In this document: piece by piece, positions 1-11,582 of the stretch
How the letters are laid out: every line of letters begins with the position of its first letter
Position numbering within the stretch: position 1 is the first letter of the stretch
Assembly (NCBI GenBank): GCA_944470555.2
Contig: OX104134.1
Location: forward strand, 106,262,701 to 106,326,700
DNA length: 64,000 nt
Direction of reading: 5' to 3'
DNA from: Heterobilharzia americana
Lineage: Eukaryota > Platyhelminthes > Trematoda > Strigeidida > Schistosomatidae
Translations under genes and position numbers: made by a program
Notes under the pieces: generated by a model
The model's database searches: none
The model's input: the letters and a program-made list of their open reading frames with translations, nothing else
Told to the model about the DNA's origin: nothing

Positions 1-248
1 CACTAGTTTTCCGAAAGGTGTGGACAACACTTTCCTTTGCAATACTGAGGCTGTAGCAATAAAAACATGGAGAGCACAATTCTGTTTCCAGAAGCAACTT
101 CTTAATATTTTTAACTTCCCATTTCTTAAACTTAACAAACCCTATTATGAATCCCAATTTTTTATTACGAAAAAGCTTTTACTCAGTTACCGATTTGTCG
201 TTCTCTTCCACACCAACAACTGTTTACTCATCATGTTACGAGTTCTTC

Positions 249-340
249 TTACTTATTTACTTACTTACCCAATCACTTACTTACTTACTCAATTGCTCAT
301 CTACCCAATTACTTACTTACTTAATTAATTAACTAACTAA
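249..340. repeat. (ACTT)n microsatellite, imperfect
   Basis: Tetranucleotide repeats of ACTT/TACT type with interruptions, drifting into TTAA/CTAA steps near the right end. The short ORFs here encode only leucine/threonine/tyrosine repeats and are artefacts of the repeat. Confidence 0.9.
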
Positions 341-680
341 TTATCCATATTCTCAAATGTATTCATATTTCTATTGTAAATTCCACTGTTATATTATTTT
401 CCTTGGCACGACCCACTAAGAAACGAATATCAACTTATTTTAGCAGCAAACATGCAATTGCACAGCTGCTGAAAATTATATCACAGGGAGTAAATTAGTT
501 CTCTGAAGTCTTTATTCTTTAGTCCAATGTTAAGGAATGTGTGCTAGGAAAGTTTTAATCAGTCCCCTTTGCAATAGTGAATAAAGTTTTCTTAGCCCCG
601 TTGTCATTTGCGAATTGTGTATGGTCCTATCGTTATCGTTAATTTTGCTGTTAGCTATTATTACTGTTGCAATTTGCTTG

Positions 681-826
681 ATGATGGCTAGCAGAGGAAT
701 CTAAGACGCACTTTCCTTCCTGTTTGAGACTCGTCAGCTGGACGTACCTGCACCCCAATGAGTGATGTGGTTGGCACTAAGACTTGAAGTAAAGACCCAT
801 CTCTTCAAACGCTAATAGGCATAAAT
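681..826 (-). mobile_element. Sm-alpha-type SINE copy, 3' part with decayed hammerhead
   Basis: Read on the minus strand, this copy has the hammerhead block ending in the TCTGCTAGCC tail typical of the family. The core CTGACGAG is present near 733-740, but the following GAAA element is disrupted (AGGAAAG). The tRNA-like part upstream is degraded and the A box is not recognisable. Schistosome Sm-alpha repeats are known to encode hammerhead ribozymes. This copy is probably inactive. Confidence 0.8.
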
Positions 827-887
827 AAATAATAGTAATAATAATAACTGATGCCATTGTGCAAAAGGTTACAAAGAGCTAAGTCGC

Positions 888-1150
888 CCCAGTGGCTTAG
901 TGGGTAACGCTTTGGCAATTGAAGGGTTGGGTACTTGGTTCCAGCCCCCGTGGGAACAACATCACTCATTGCGGTACAGGTGTAACCAGCTGACGAGTCC
1001 TATATAGGATAAAATGTGCGTTCTGGATTCGACTCTTAGCCACCACCAATCAAGTATAACTGCAAACAATAATCAGGCAATATCGACGTATTCGTATTGG
1101 AACCCGTGTACTGCCAAAAGGAGTTGATCAGTTCGAACCAGAACAACAAG
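888..1150 (+). mobile_element. Sm-alpha-type SINE, near-complete monomer with tail
   Basis: A tRNA-like head carries an A box TGGCTTAGTGG at 893-903 and a B box GGTTCCAGCCC at 937-947, the bipartite RNA polymerase III promoter. It is followed by a hammerhead block (CTGACGAG at 990-997, stem II TCCTATATAGGA). The downstream strand of stem I (TCTGGATTC) is present. The GAAA box reads TAAA, a core mutation expected to abolish cleavage. From about 1078 the unit continues into the conserved spacer (ATATCGACG ... GTTGATCAGTTCGAACCAG), which in the dimers at 23404 and 62431 links one hammerhead to the next. About 260 bases of a roughly 320-base monomer are present. Confidence 0.88.
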
Positions 1151-2960
1151 GAGAAATTGTAAGTACCAATAAACATTACTACTTCTCTTAATATCTTTGA
1201 ATAAACACAAATTTCCCAAGATCAAATGTTGAGAACTATGTACTGTGAAAAACAGTTATGATTCAGAATCCAGATTAAGGTCTTTTTATTCTTGTACTCG
1301 TCATCAAAGCCAACATTGACAATGAACTAGATAGAAGTAGTCATTTCCTCTTGTTGAATGTGTAGTGCACAGACATCCTGTCAGTGCTTTTCTTCGATAG
1401 ATGGAACTTTTGCTTCAATTGATTCCTTTCCTTCAGTTTTATTTTTACACTTAAGCATAGACAATTTAGGCTTTGTTGAACCAACACCGGGTGGTTTTTG
1501 TATATGGTTAGGGCGATGTTTATGATATCACTCAAAACATTTAGACACATGTGATCCCCTCAAATTCAGTAAAAAAAAAGCGATACAGACAGTTAGGGTA
1601 TCTAGAAATGCTAATCAATTCTAACATTGGTGGAAAATGTCCAGAATTTACTGCCGATGGTTTACAATATTGAAATGAGAACAGTTGTAGTTCAGGTGCT
1701 TGATCTTGGTTGTGTTGCATTCTCTGAGCTGAATAGTTTAATCCTGAAGCTTTCATTGTCTTCATAGACAACATCAGCAGCAGTACAAACTTCAATGTTA
1801 ATTGACTTATCAGTAACCTATCCTAATGAAGTGATAGGTGATTGGTACTTTCCTTTGACCGTGGTGTCTTTCACCACACAATTTTTTTCTATTCGCTGTT
1901 CAATTTACCAAAATCAACTGCATCAACTGTGATCAGCACTATGTTGGACACAGTGGTCACTATCTTCACTATCGTCTACATTAACATTGGTTGGCTACTA
2001 AATATCACAACATTTTATCGCTTACATCAATGCATTTGGACAATTATGGACATGAATTTAGTTTTGAAAATGTACATATCTTGGACAGAAGGTGAACAAC
2101 GAATATCCTTGGAAGCTAAGCATTCATTTCAATCAGCAGTCAACTGGTCTATTGAAATAGGCTCAATCTAATGACCAGCCATAGAAATGACAAACAGCTA
2201 CAAGGTCAGAGGTCAACCAGAAAAACACTCAGTAGGAAAATCTGCCCAGTTAGTGACATAACTACTAAAATGAACTCTCAGTCACAAATCACTTCTTCAT
2301 AGCAAACTCCTGAAGCACTCATGAAGAAATCCTGGAAGCTCACTTCATATTGAGGTATAATGATGCTCAAGATGTTGTCTAGACTGACAATGAGAGCTTC
2401 ATGACAAAACCATGCAGTTCAGCGACCGACACACAATCAAGGTTTACGATATTCAAGAATTTCTGCTGTTTCTAACAAGTAATTATCTAGTCAGAATTTC
2501 ATTGGATTGTCAAGTCATCCACTTATGTTTTGCTATTCGGCAATCGACACCTTTGTAACATCACTGAGTTGAAGTAGAATTTCTGTTCAGGTATGGCAGA
2601 GATTAGGTGACAAGCGCCAAATAAGGGGGGAATATCAGTCTATGAAGTCGCGAATTTTCATCGACTAAGGTTGCCAAGGCGTGTGAAATCCCACTTACCT
2701 CGCATACTCTGTGTTAGGAATACAAGAATTTTCTTGGAAAAGTGTAACTCCAACCAGATCAACAAATGTAATCACCTAATGACTCAGCTGACCGTTTGCC
2801 GGATGTGTTGACTTATCAAAGCATTCTTGTGACAGACTTGTGAATGGTCTCTTATCCTCCATCAGATTACTATCGTAGTCTAACAAATTGTGCTCATTGT
2901 TGAACTATCGAGAAAGAAACTTAGAACTTTGATAGTTCTGTTGAGTGGAATCTCACTAAT
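1151..2960. other. No recognised gene or repeat
   Basis: Short ORFs on both strands show no family I recognise. A minus-strand stretch near 1600-1795 has a mildly protein-like reading, but I found no splice sites or motif that would tie it to the ferlin gene. Confidence 0.5.
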
Positions 2961-2974
2961 ATTTATTTTTTTTA

Positions 2975-4371
2975 TCATTATTTGTCCCTTGGGTTCCTAG
3001 TGGAATATACGAATTCAGTAACAAGTCTTCATTTCACTCTCTTCTCTGAAGTCTTTCCAACCTGGCGCCACGACTGCCCACAAGCTTTCACTTCTTCACA
3101 CCATCTCCTCCATGTCACACTAAGCTAGGACGCTCAACTCGTCGTTTTCCATCCGGGTTCCACATGAAAGTCTGGCCTAGCGCATGATGGCCCCGAATGG
3201 TTTTCTCAGTCTATGCCCAATCCATTTCCACTTCCTTCTGCATATTTGTTGGTTCATTCCCAGAGTTCCTTGTTGCTTATTCTTATTATTCTGGCCATCT
3301 GATCTTCAGGAACGAGCATAGGCAGTTGTTGATGAATGTCTGTAGCTTGTCGGAAATGCTTTTCGTAACGCGCCAAATCTCTCAACCATCACATAGAAGC
3401 ACTGACTCGACTGAATCAGTGTTGAAAATCCGGATGTTGTTCACGCTTTATGCTGAGTGCAGTGCAGTAGATCTCCACACTGGTTTGGGATTAATGAAAA
3501 CCGGTTTTGCTTTTCCGATACCGGCTTCGACATCCTCATCTGTGCCTGTGCCGTTGTCTGTAGTTGAGACAATGTTGCGCTGCATAGGTAAATGAAAGAG
3601 ACTACTTCCTTTAAATTTCTCCCATTGATGGTGATTGGTACTTGTTGTTATTATTTGAGTATCTTCATCAGCTTCGTCTTCTCTACGTTCACTTTAAGTC
3701 CCGTTTTCGCTACCCTACCTCTTCTGTCCACTTGTTTGTTTTCGCCTCTAGACCTTCAAGTTTGTGCAACAAGGCATTAGACATAAATCATCATTGGCGA
3801 AATCCAAATCTTTTAGAGTCTTTTCATCGGTCCAGCCAGCCTATGCCCATCTCCTAGTTCCCCATGATTTGCTGCATGATCCGACCACAATCACGAAGAT
3901 GACTGGTGGTAGTAGGCGGCAACCTTGTCTTACTCCTGTTATCATTTCAAAGGTATCACTGAGCTTTCCATTGCTGTGTGTATTACTTGGCATGTAGCAT
4001 CATATAGCGAATAGCTACTATTGAATGAGGTCGGTAAAGACTTGTGGTATTCCGTAGTGTTGAAGCAGTTGCTTGCCAAATTACTTCTCCGTCGACGCTA
4101 TCGAAGGCCTTTTCAAAATCTATGAAGTTGAGGTAGAGTTGACTGCCATTCTACGCTCTGTTCCATGATGATGCGCAGCGTTGCGATTCGGTCAGCACTT
4201 CATGAAGTCAGCCAGCTAACCTATTCCGGTTGCAATTTTGAATGAAGAGCATTTCCAGTCTCTCAAGGATGATGTGGCCTAATATTTTGCTTGAGATGGA
4301 CAGGGGTGGAGCATGATTCTCGGGGAGTTCTTGCAAAGACTCAGGTCTCCCTTCTTTGGAAGTTGCGCTAT
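2975..4371 (-). mobile_element. RTE-clade LINE fragment (SR2-like), copy 1
   Basis: On the minus strand this is the 3' 1.4 kb of an RTE-type non-LTR retrotransposon. Decayed reverse transcriptase is readable: near 4115-4080 IDFEKAFDSVDGEVIW, then a QVFTDLIQ(Q) segment, and near 3800-3770 an LDFANDD motif in place of the FADD catalytic site. The C-terminal region follows toward 3000. The 3' terminus is near 2975. This copy lacks the (CCAG)n insertion seen in the other copies and has many frame breaks. Its 5' end stops where the SINE at 4372 begins. Confidence 0.88.
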
Positions 4372-4615
4372 ACCGTGTGCTAACAGAAGTTCGAAATATG
4401 GACCATTGGACTCTGACCCAGTGGCTCAACGGTAACGTGCTGGCCACGGAACCTGAAGGTCGCGGGTTCGATCCCTGGAGGGCGGGCTCGTGGGTGCGCA
4501 CTACTGAGGAGTCCCATGCTGGGACGAAACAGCTGCCCAGTGCTTCCAGGTTTCCTTTGTTCCTCCAACTGATGTCAGTCTACGATGAATAACAACTTGA
4601 AATTCTTAATGAGCT
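4372..4615 (+). mobile_element. Second SINE family ('SINE-B'), near-complete copy
   Basis: A tRNA-like head carries an A box TGGCTCAACGG at 4422-4432 and a canonical B box GGTTCGATCCC at 4465-4475, so a polymerase III promoter. It is followed by a hammerhead fold (separate entry) and a tail AACTGATGTCAGTCTACGATG. The sequence is distinct from Sm-alpha, although the architecture is the same. Copies recur in the window at 14168, 16301, 21043, 37676, 48091 and 63900. It sits directly at the truncated 5' end of the RTE copy 2975-4371, so it either flanked the insertion site or inserted there later. Confidence 0.88.
4495..4543 (+). ncRNA. Type I hammerhead ribozyme fold in SINE-B (cleavage triplet mutated)
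   Basis: Core box CTGAGGA at 4504-4510 fits CUGANGA. Stem II is GTCCC paired with GGGAC, five base pairs around loop ATGCT. The GAAA box is at 4526-4529. Stem III is very short (A-C paired with G-y around AGCT). Stem I pairs GCACT upstream with AGTGC downstream. The open ends in stem I make it type I. The cleavage triplet reads GCC instead of GUC/NUH, so U16.1 is lost and cleavage is unlikely. The family consensus deduced from the other copies has GTC here. Confidence 0.8.
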
Positions 4616-7600
4616 GATTTATAACCGGTGAAAAGCGTTTTAAGGGGGATAAAACATTGGCCCTTAAATGTTAGGTAATCTAAAAAGTATCTTTGACTAA
4701 AACACTGAAAACTTGTTATTATCTAGTAAAAGTGAATAAACTTACGGGGTTGTATAATTTCTATTGTTTGAGGTTCCACTCCGCCTCGTTTCCCATCCAA
4801 TTGATTCCCGTATATTCCTGTAAGAAGAAGAAGAAGAAGTTTGAAATTTAAATCTACAGGCTTGATTAATTAATATTTGTGTTTATACACGTGTCTGCAT
4901 GCTGAATCTGACAGGCAGAACCAACAAGAGGTGCCGTATTGTTAAATAGTAATTATTAACTGTAATTACCACATAACACCGAACAATGGTGTTCAAAGCT
5001 GTTAAAATCTTGAGACTAAGTTACTGGTAGTCAGAACCTATACCTAATCGACAAGTGCATCCACCCATAAACACCTAATCTCACTGTCGATTTCAAGAAC
5101 TTAATCAACCAATCTCTCCTGGCACATCGATTTCATGTGTAAATGCCTTGATACTGTCTGTAACCGAATCTCTGTTATATTTTTTAGTAACAATGGGATT
5201 TCAGTAACAAAGTGATACCCACTGAGCATGGTATGGTTGTTGTAACAGAGTGCTTAAAAAAAATAACTCTCAGGAGTTCTAAAAGATACGTACTAAATGT
5301 AAGTCTCATGAGAATACTAACGCTTTTCAGGATTCACAGGAATCCTGCTGACGAATCTCAGTCAGGATGAAACATGCAACGTATCTTAATGTTTACAACT
5401 GAATACATCTGTAGCCCCCACGATGCCAGTAATCTCCCTGGTTCCCATGTTTTCATTCGAGATCACTCGGTTAATGTAAATGATATTCGAGTTTCAGTCT
5501 GATGAGGTTTAGGTTTTTGTTGACATTTATTCCTTCCTCACTCATTAATATCTCTCCATCAAATTAAAGCCTTTACAGTCAGTCTAACTAACATTTACTT
5601 TTATTGAGTAACCCTTTATTACTGAAAACTGGTGGTTTTATAAGTCAGCCGTTGCGACGAATAATCACTCAGAGAAAAAGAATCCAAAATTATCCCACTA
5701 AGTTTCCTGTGCTTAAAAAGATAAAAACATGCCAGTGACATTGAGGACGGAATTCAGATTTGCATAGGGAAACCCCAATGTGCTGACGACTATTCAGTTA
5801 AGGAATCTCCTAATTCCTAAGATTAAACTGGAGGAAAAGAATCTAGTTACAAATTCTGTCATCTAAACCACTAGAAAAGGCGTGTATACTGAAGTTTCAT
5901 CAATATTTGGAACGGTAGCAGTCCTAAGACATTTTATGACATCGTAAATGAAATGTTTCGAATATCAGCTATTAAGTCTGATGAAGCTGTGAGTTATTAG
6001 CTGAGACGTTCGACCTCATATATCAAAGTCTTGATATTCTGTTACTGTCATTAGTCTCCATGCAAAATGTGTAGTTTACCAACTAATGTATCACTACATA
6101 CTTAGTTTGAACTTTCATCAGTCCCACTGGCTATCCAACTAAATCTTGACTGTAATTTTTGTTGAGAGGAGGTATTCTGAACAACGTTAAACGAAGTTCA
6201 CGAAACCACTTACAGTCTTGGATATTCTGATCAAGGGAGAATTCAGAAAAGTAGGACTTGTGTTTCTACCGGCAAATGACAAATTAAATTCTCAATTTTA
6301 TCACAATGAGTTAATTTGTGTATGTGTGTGTGTGTGTTTACTGATCTAACGAATACAGTTGTACATTTTGATAGGAATCAGTCACTTGACTATGAATATT
6401 ACCATATTACTATGTTGAAATGAAAAGGATTCCTTTCAAAAATGTTTTATTTAGCTATACTGCATTCAACCTTGGTCATAAGTACTTTCACTACTACAAA
6501 CAAGTTTTTGTTCGCTAAATAGCAACAAATCTTCAAGGTCATCACTCGCTAAAGTATTAATTTATCGATGATGTCAGCGGTAGACAACACTGTTCTTCCT
6601 TAAGGCATATCCATGTGACTGTTTGCTTCAAAACCTATACTTCTTAGAGGTTATTCCCAGACAATGTGGAGTATTCTCTTATCAAAAGACTTCCGTATTT
6701 TTTGCAGCATATTTTCAAACCTCTTGCCCAAGAACTTTCTGCATGTATCTGTCTTTAAAAGGTGAAACTTTAAACGTACTCACGGCAGCTACTGAAATGG
6801 CCAGTTAGATTTTGCTACTTTAACTGTGCAAATATAGTAATCTGATTGACCGTCAAGTAGTTACTAGAGTGATCTTTAAAGCCACTCTTCGATCCGTAGT
6901 CAATAACATAAGTTCAAAACCAAACATATCGTGGAGTGACCTAAAAGGCCACCCTAACAACGTCTTAAGTATCCAATTATGCTTCCTCATTTCGATTAGA
7001 AACGTAAATTTTCTTAAAATAAAGAAGTCTACTTGGTCACTTCACTAAGATGGCTTTTAGAATCATCCTACATCGTGCCATTGTAAGTCACTCTACATAG
7101 AGTGACTTATCGCTGTTGTGTTGATTTGATTAGTGACCTTAATGGCTACCATAACAACTACCGAAATAGCCAGTTCACCTTTCGTATTTTAAGAAGAATC
7201 ACCAGTTCAGTATAGATGTCTAACTGTTCACTACCGGAATTGTTAGGGTAGCTTTTAAAGTCCCTCATTAAATCAAATGACTTTAAAGATTACCTTAGTA
7301 GCTGGCGAAATAACCAACCAGGTTTCTATATTCCAACTAAAAAGGCAGTTTTTCATAGAACACAGGAAAGTAATTGATTGTCTCAGTAGATGTTGAGGTT
7401 ACCTATAAGGTTACTCCATGTTTTAGGGTTTAATGCAAGCCGAACAGAAATCCTACAGTTTATTCGCACTTTCTAATCATATGACTGATTTAGTGAAGCC
7501 ATGTCTGTAAACCCAATGTAATCCTTCTTAAATATATTGCATACATGTAGCAGTAGGTTTTGTCATTATAATTCTACTAACTACTTTTATGTGTACAGTC

Positions 7601-7961
7601 GTAACTGACATTGTAGTGCTGTACAGAAAAGTGTGTTTACGTACCCATTACCAAACTATTTGTAGCGTTAGGCTTGCGTAAGATGAAAAGCCTGGTCCAC
7701 TTAAAAGCTGCTCACATAACATTTTTCGCTTTTTTATGATTAGTCTTAATATTTCCCATAACCAAAAGGGTTTTCTAATCGTATTTCCCTGTGAATATTG
7801 TCGGAAATAATTCAGGTAATAACAACATGAATAGACTGCTGAAAAAACCCTATCTACATAAGTTACTCTAAAAGTCCCTTAAATGCATCCATTAATAAGA
7901 ACAAGACATACATCAACGAGGAAATAATTCTTTTCTTCCCTTATATGTATATTATTTTTAC
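4616..7961. other. No recognised gene; small microsatellites only
   Basis: AT-rich sequence without convincing coding potential. It holds (AAG)n at 4824-4840 and (TG)n at 6317-6337. At 5349-5380 there is a weak CTGACGA ... TGAAAC resemblance to a hammerhead core. No ferlin exon was found, although later ferlin exons could be expected on the minus strand here or beyond the window. Confidence 0.5.
6317..6337. repeat. (TG)n microsatellite
   Basis: Short dinucleotide run with one TA interruption at its left end. Confidence 0.85.
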
Positions 7962-8140
7962 CTTGTGTTTCTGGGATGGATTCTGGGATGATAAAAACTA
8001 GTTTTTAAAGCGGTTCCACTCTTACCGAAACTCATTTCATATGAAATTGGTTTATTCTTCATGCCGAGTTTCCTTTCAATAACGCTTGCATCCGAAAAAC
8101 TGGCGAAAAGGAAATATAAACTTTTCTTTCCAGCTGCAGT
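7962..8140 (-). CDS. Ferlin exon: FLFASFSDASVIER block
   Basis: A minus-strand exon starting in phase 0 after acceptor CTTTTCTCAG. It reads TAAGKKSLYFLFASFSDASV then IERKLGMKNKPISYEMSFG. Otoferlin has [20 protein letters not shown] followed by a KPITFEVTIGNYGN block at this place, so the match is clear. Two donors are possible: GTAAGA at 8025 (exon 8026-8140, leaving one base) and GTAAAA at 7961 (exon 7962-8140, leaving two). The frame is open to the second, and the added KSGTALKTSFYHP stretch could correspond to the family's GNYGN region, so I give the longer form. I could not place any further ferlin exon between here and position 1. Confidence 0.85.
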
Positions 8141-8782
8141 CTGAGAAAAGAAGCAAAAGATTAATTATTTTTACAGTTTACTTTTAACATTTGAGCTACT
8201 TATCAAAATTAAAAGTAGTAAACAATTACAAACAAAATAATTGAATCTATGCACTTGGTTATCTGTAGATATTTGGATTATGGCTGGCATTGGCTATGTA
8301 TCTAAACCTGCTATTGATACAAGGTATTTACTTCAGTAAGTTTTAATGCCTGACAGGCGTAATTTCATCTTTTTGGTGGGTGTAGAACTGAATGATGGGT
8401 CTGAGCCTCATAGGAAGCTCAATTTTCAAGCATACAAATGCACTTTAGTTGAGTACCAACGTATACAAAAACAATACATATAGCATTTATTTTTACGAAT
8501 CTGTAAGTGGCACACACTTTAGTGTCGTGTTAATAAGCCTAAGTATCATGCTACATTTCTTAATAGACGTCTGTCGATGTGTACTTAGTTATGCTGCTAA
8601 CTACCACCTGGCATCCGATTCACATGAACTGCAATCTCAAGGATCTTCTTACTTGAACTCAGTTCATGGGGTCAGCTAATCGTATGAGAACACCGATGTA
8701 AGTAACAAGAAGTCAATCAAGATCCACATGGTGAAGGTTTATTTACGGAGAATACATCTAACTGGAATGAAATTTGTTTTGT

Positions 8783-8945
8783 GGTGGCAAGAAGTGAAAT
8801 ACAGGACATAATTTTTGTCCTATTCTGGAGTCATCACCCAACTTCACTTTCATCCCAATGGGTGATGTGGTTCCGCTTAAAAGTGAAAACCCTCACCAAT
8901 CACTCCGAATGTCAAAAAATTTTCCACTAGGCTACTTAATCACAA
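8783..8945 (-). mobile_element. Diverged Sm-alpha-type SINE copy
   Basis: The layout matches the family in minus orientation: the tail GTGGCAAGAAGTGAAAT, a decayed hammerhead block with TAGGACAAAA, the head sequence near 8855-8880, and an A-box-like CCTAGTGG at 8926-8933. Core boxes are substituted (TGATGACTCC and CAAA), so it is inactive. It is one of the oldest-looking copies here. Confidence 0.7.
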
Positions 8946-9353
8946 GTCCTATATCTTTTACGATGGGTATCACCTGATGTTTATTAATACATGTAACTTT
9001 CTACTGATTATAGTACTAGACGAGATTGATCAATCTCCACTGGTATCCTTTCCATATGCCAGCAGAGATCAATCAGTTCGGTTCAATATAATAACCGTCA
9101 TCATTACAAGCACCAACAAACAGAACCATAAACTGGATGTTATAAAACTATTCATTCGAAACGGAGTATATAGGTTTCATGAATAAGAGAATTTATCGGT
9201 TACATGAATTTGAAGATGTGAGTTGACTGATATTAACTCTGAGAAATGAACCCACTTTTACTCAGCTAGCAATCAGATGAAGAGACATTCTATTCCTAAG
9301 AATACGTATCTACGCCTTACTCATGAGTGGCAACACATAAAAACATTAGGTCT

Positions 9354-9363
9354 ACTACTACTA

Positions 9364-9395
<32 letters not shown>

Positions 9396-9417
9396 ACTAC
9401 TCACACTACTACTACCA
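9354..9417. repeat. (CTA/CGA)n trinucleotide microsatellite
   Basis: About 64 bases of CTACTA units with a central block of CGACTA units. Not coding. Confidence 0.9.
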
Positions 9418-9739
9418 TGACGTTTTGAGTATCACCAGTCTCAAGAATTAGTAATCATATCCCAAGTTAAATAGATATAATTAGATCAACACCTTGGCTT
9501 AGACAAGATAATGTTACTTATTCTTCGGTCACCGATCAAAGTATTCAACCAGATTTCATAAATTTAGTAAGTAGTAATGTAATTTGCTTAATAATACAAT
9601 ACTCTAGATTGATCAGTAGGCGAAGTTTCTTGAACTAATCGATATTAAGTTCTCTACATAACTGATCCCCATTACTGATTAGTTATATGCCAGATACAAT
9701 GAGGCTAATTTCAAAAATACGATAAAACCAACCCTTTTA

Positions 9740-10378
9740 ATGTTTTCTGTTCATTAAAAAGGCTGAAAAATAGGAAAGACGTCGTTATACTTCCAGCAGA
9801 CAAAAGACGCACTACAGTAGTTATGGACAGAGAAGAATACATCAGGAAAGCAGAGGAATTACTCAAAGACGAAAATGTATATCAACTACTTGAAACCAAC
9901 CCTATCCAGAAGTTTGACAACCAGATCAGTAAAACATTGAACAAACTCTTCAGAGCAGAAGAAATAACAAGGCAAGACAAATGTAGGATGAAATCGAATG
10001 GACCGATCCTTCCTCGGTTCTACGGCAGACCAAAAATACACAAACCAAACATCCCTCTACGACCAATAGTCTCACTTCCAGGAACTCCAACACACGACAT
10101 ATCAAAAGAACTTTCGAGAAAACTGAAACACTTCGCTCAATCATGCGGACATTCCATCAAACCACCAACGGAATTCTTAGAAAAGATCAAAAACATTAAC
10201 ATAGAAAATGACGAATGAATGATATCCTTCCACGTCACACGTCACACATCCATCGAACCCCAATTGGCCAAGGAAACTATATCCCTCCTGCTCAATGAAG
10301 ACAAAAACCTTGCAGAACACACAAAACTTAAATGTTCAAGTCTGATGGAACTCATCGACCTTTGTATGACACGATAAA
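9740..10378 (+). pseudogene. Penelope-like element reverse transcriptase fragment (fingers/palm)
   Basis: The plus strand encodes VVILPADK, then TTVVMDREEYIRKAEELL, then a YGRPKIHKPNIPLRPIVSLP segment and a GTPTHDISKEL segment. The order ADK-x-x-TTVVMD ... Y-G-x-P-K-I-H-K-P ... PLRPIVS-x-x-GTP is the fingers region of Penelope-like retroelement RTs. The main ORF (9823-10218) stops at TGA, but related reading continues to about 10375 in another frame (QLAKETISLLLNEDKNLAEH). The palm catalytic region and GIY-YIG domain are absent. The element is truncated and frame-broken. A similar PLE 3' half is found at 32242-32905. Confidence 0.88.
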
Positions 10379-10380
10379 AC

Positions 10381-11365
10381 CGAACTTTATAACTGACAAT
10401 CATACTTTTTTATGGCTTCAGTTATATATACTTGTATGCGCTTATTTTAGACATATTTTCAGATTTTCTTGGTGCCATTTCAAGATCTAGAGTATGTGTC
10501 TATCACTCATAAAGACTGTTCGCATATTAAAGTATAATATCCCATATGACTCTGATCTCTGACCGTATAAACGGAGAGAACACAGCCTTAAATCATCTAT
10601 TGGTTACTCAATGACATTCATTCCATATTAGATAATATGGCACAGTCATACAATATTATCTACTCGATGAAGTTTCGAACATAAGTTACTGCTCATAATC
10701 ATATCATGCCATGTCATTTATACACAATCTATTGTTTTACTTTACCAGCTGATGCTTTATTCTCCTCTGTTCTGGATAATTACCTAATATATATTCAGAA
10801 ATTCAGTTGGCTGGCAGTCTGATCTTAAAATATTCACTTACTTTAGTTTTTGGGGTCTTTAACATTCAGTCGAAGACATGAGCTAAGTAAATATCAAGTT
10901 TAACCATACGGTAACCAAGTTTTTAGCTCACCAGTCATCGTTCCAGTACTTGCGTTCACTTTCAAGCTATTGTGTCGTACAGTAAATTATATTTGATAGT
11001 AAAGTTGGAAATTGTTTAGCACTGAACAGGTGTATTTTTCTAACTTGAGAATCACTAGTGTGATATACAGCTCATATACAAGGTGGAGAACCTAGCTCAG
11101 GACCTTGAACACTTTACCATCTGCTGGTTGGTCAGTATTTCAAATCAGTTCAAGACAGCGTAATGCTTAATTAACAGCTTGTTTGTTAAGGTACATGAAA
11201 ACCTCACGTTCCTTAATTTATGTTATCAAAAATACCCAAAGGTTAAAAATCATACACTAGGTTGAAAATCCCTTTCCAATGCTTTCAAGTTCTTCATCTA
11301 ATCTCAGTTTGAGTAAAAAAAAAACAATCTTTAAGATATTTCCAGTAAAAGAATGATTGAATTAC
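10381..11365. other. Intron sequence, nothing recognised
   Basis: Lies between ferlin exons 11366-11582 and 7962-8140. No gene, SINE or retroelement motif was recognised on either strand. Confidence 0.5.
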
Positions 11366-11582
11366 TTCTGAAACAGGACTAGCCACATATTTGCTAGTAC
11401 CGATACGAACTACATCTTCATCTTCCGTGATCTTATCGCTACTAGTAATCGACCACGAAAGGCAACGCCTTCTCCGAGTCCTTGATTCAGCTCTGCTTCC
11501 GGACGTAGCATTTGAGCGTAGGTATAGATTCTAGGTGTTCCATAAAGGTTAATCCATGATGGTCCAAAGTGAGGAAAATTGC
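11366..11582 (-). CDS. Ferlin exon: GPSWINLYG / GLGEGVAFRGR block, with one-base frame shift
   Basis: A minus-strand exon with acceptor TTAATTGAATAG and likely donor CAGAA|GTAATT. The first part reads NFPHFGPSWINLYGTPRIY, then ELNQGLGEGVAFRGRLLVAI, the hallmark ferlin segment after C2C (family: FGPxxxNLYGSxR ... LNxGxGEGVxxRxRLL). After RGRLLVAI this frame hits a stop at RSRKMKM*. The adjacent frame stays open from SSDKITEDEDVVRIGTSKYV to ASPVSE and ends at the donor in phase 0, exactly the phase needed by exon 7962-8140. The 217-base length is one base short of what the neighbouring phases require. The break lies near 11435-11455. It could be an assembly deletion, an allele, or a true lesion. 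No intron short enough to explain it is visible. Confidence 0.85.

Noticed and set aside
893..947. tRNA gene
   Set aside because: A and B boxes are present, but there is no cloverleaf or anticodon arm and a hammerhead follows; it is the promoter head of a SINE.
1541..1795. 84-codon minus-strand ORF as a ferlin exon
   Set aside because: No ferlin motif and no suitable splice borders were found in any frame.
5331..5395. CTGACGAATCTCAGTCAGGATGA-like hammerhead candidate
   Set aside because: Box order is suggestive and stem II could form three pairs, but there is no matching stem I, no clear NUH site and no SINE context.
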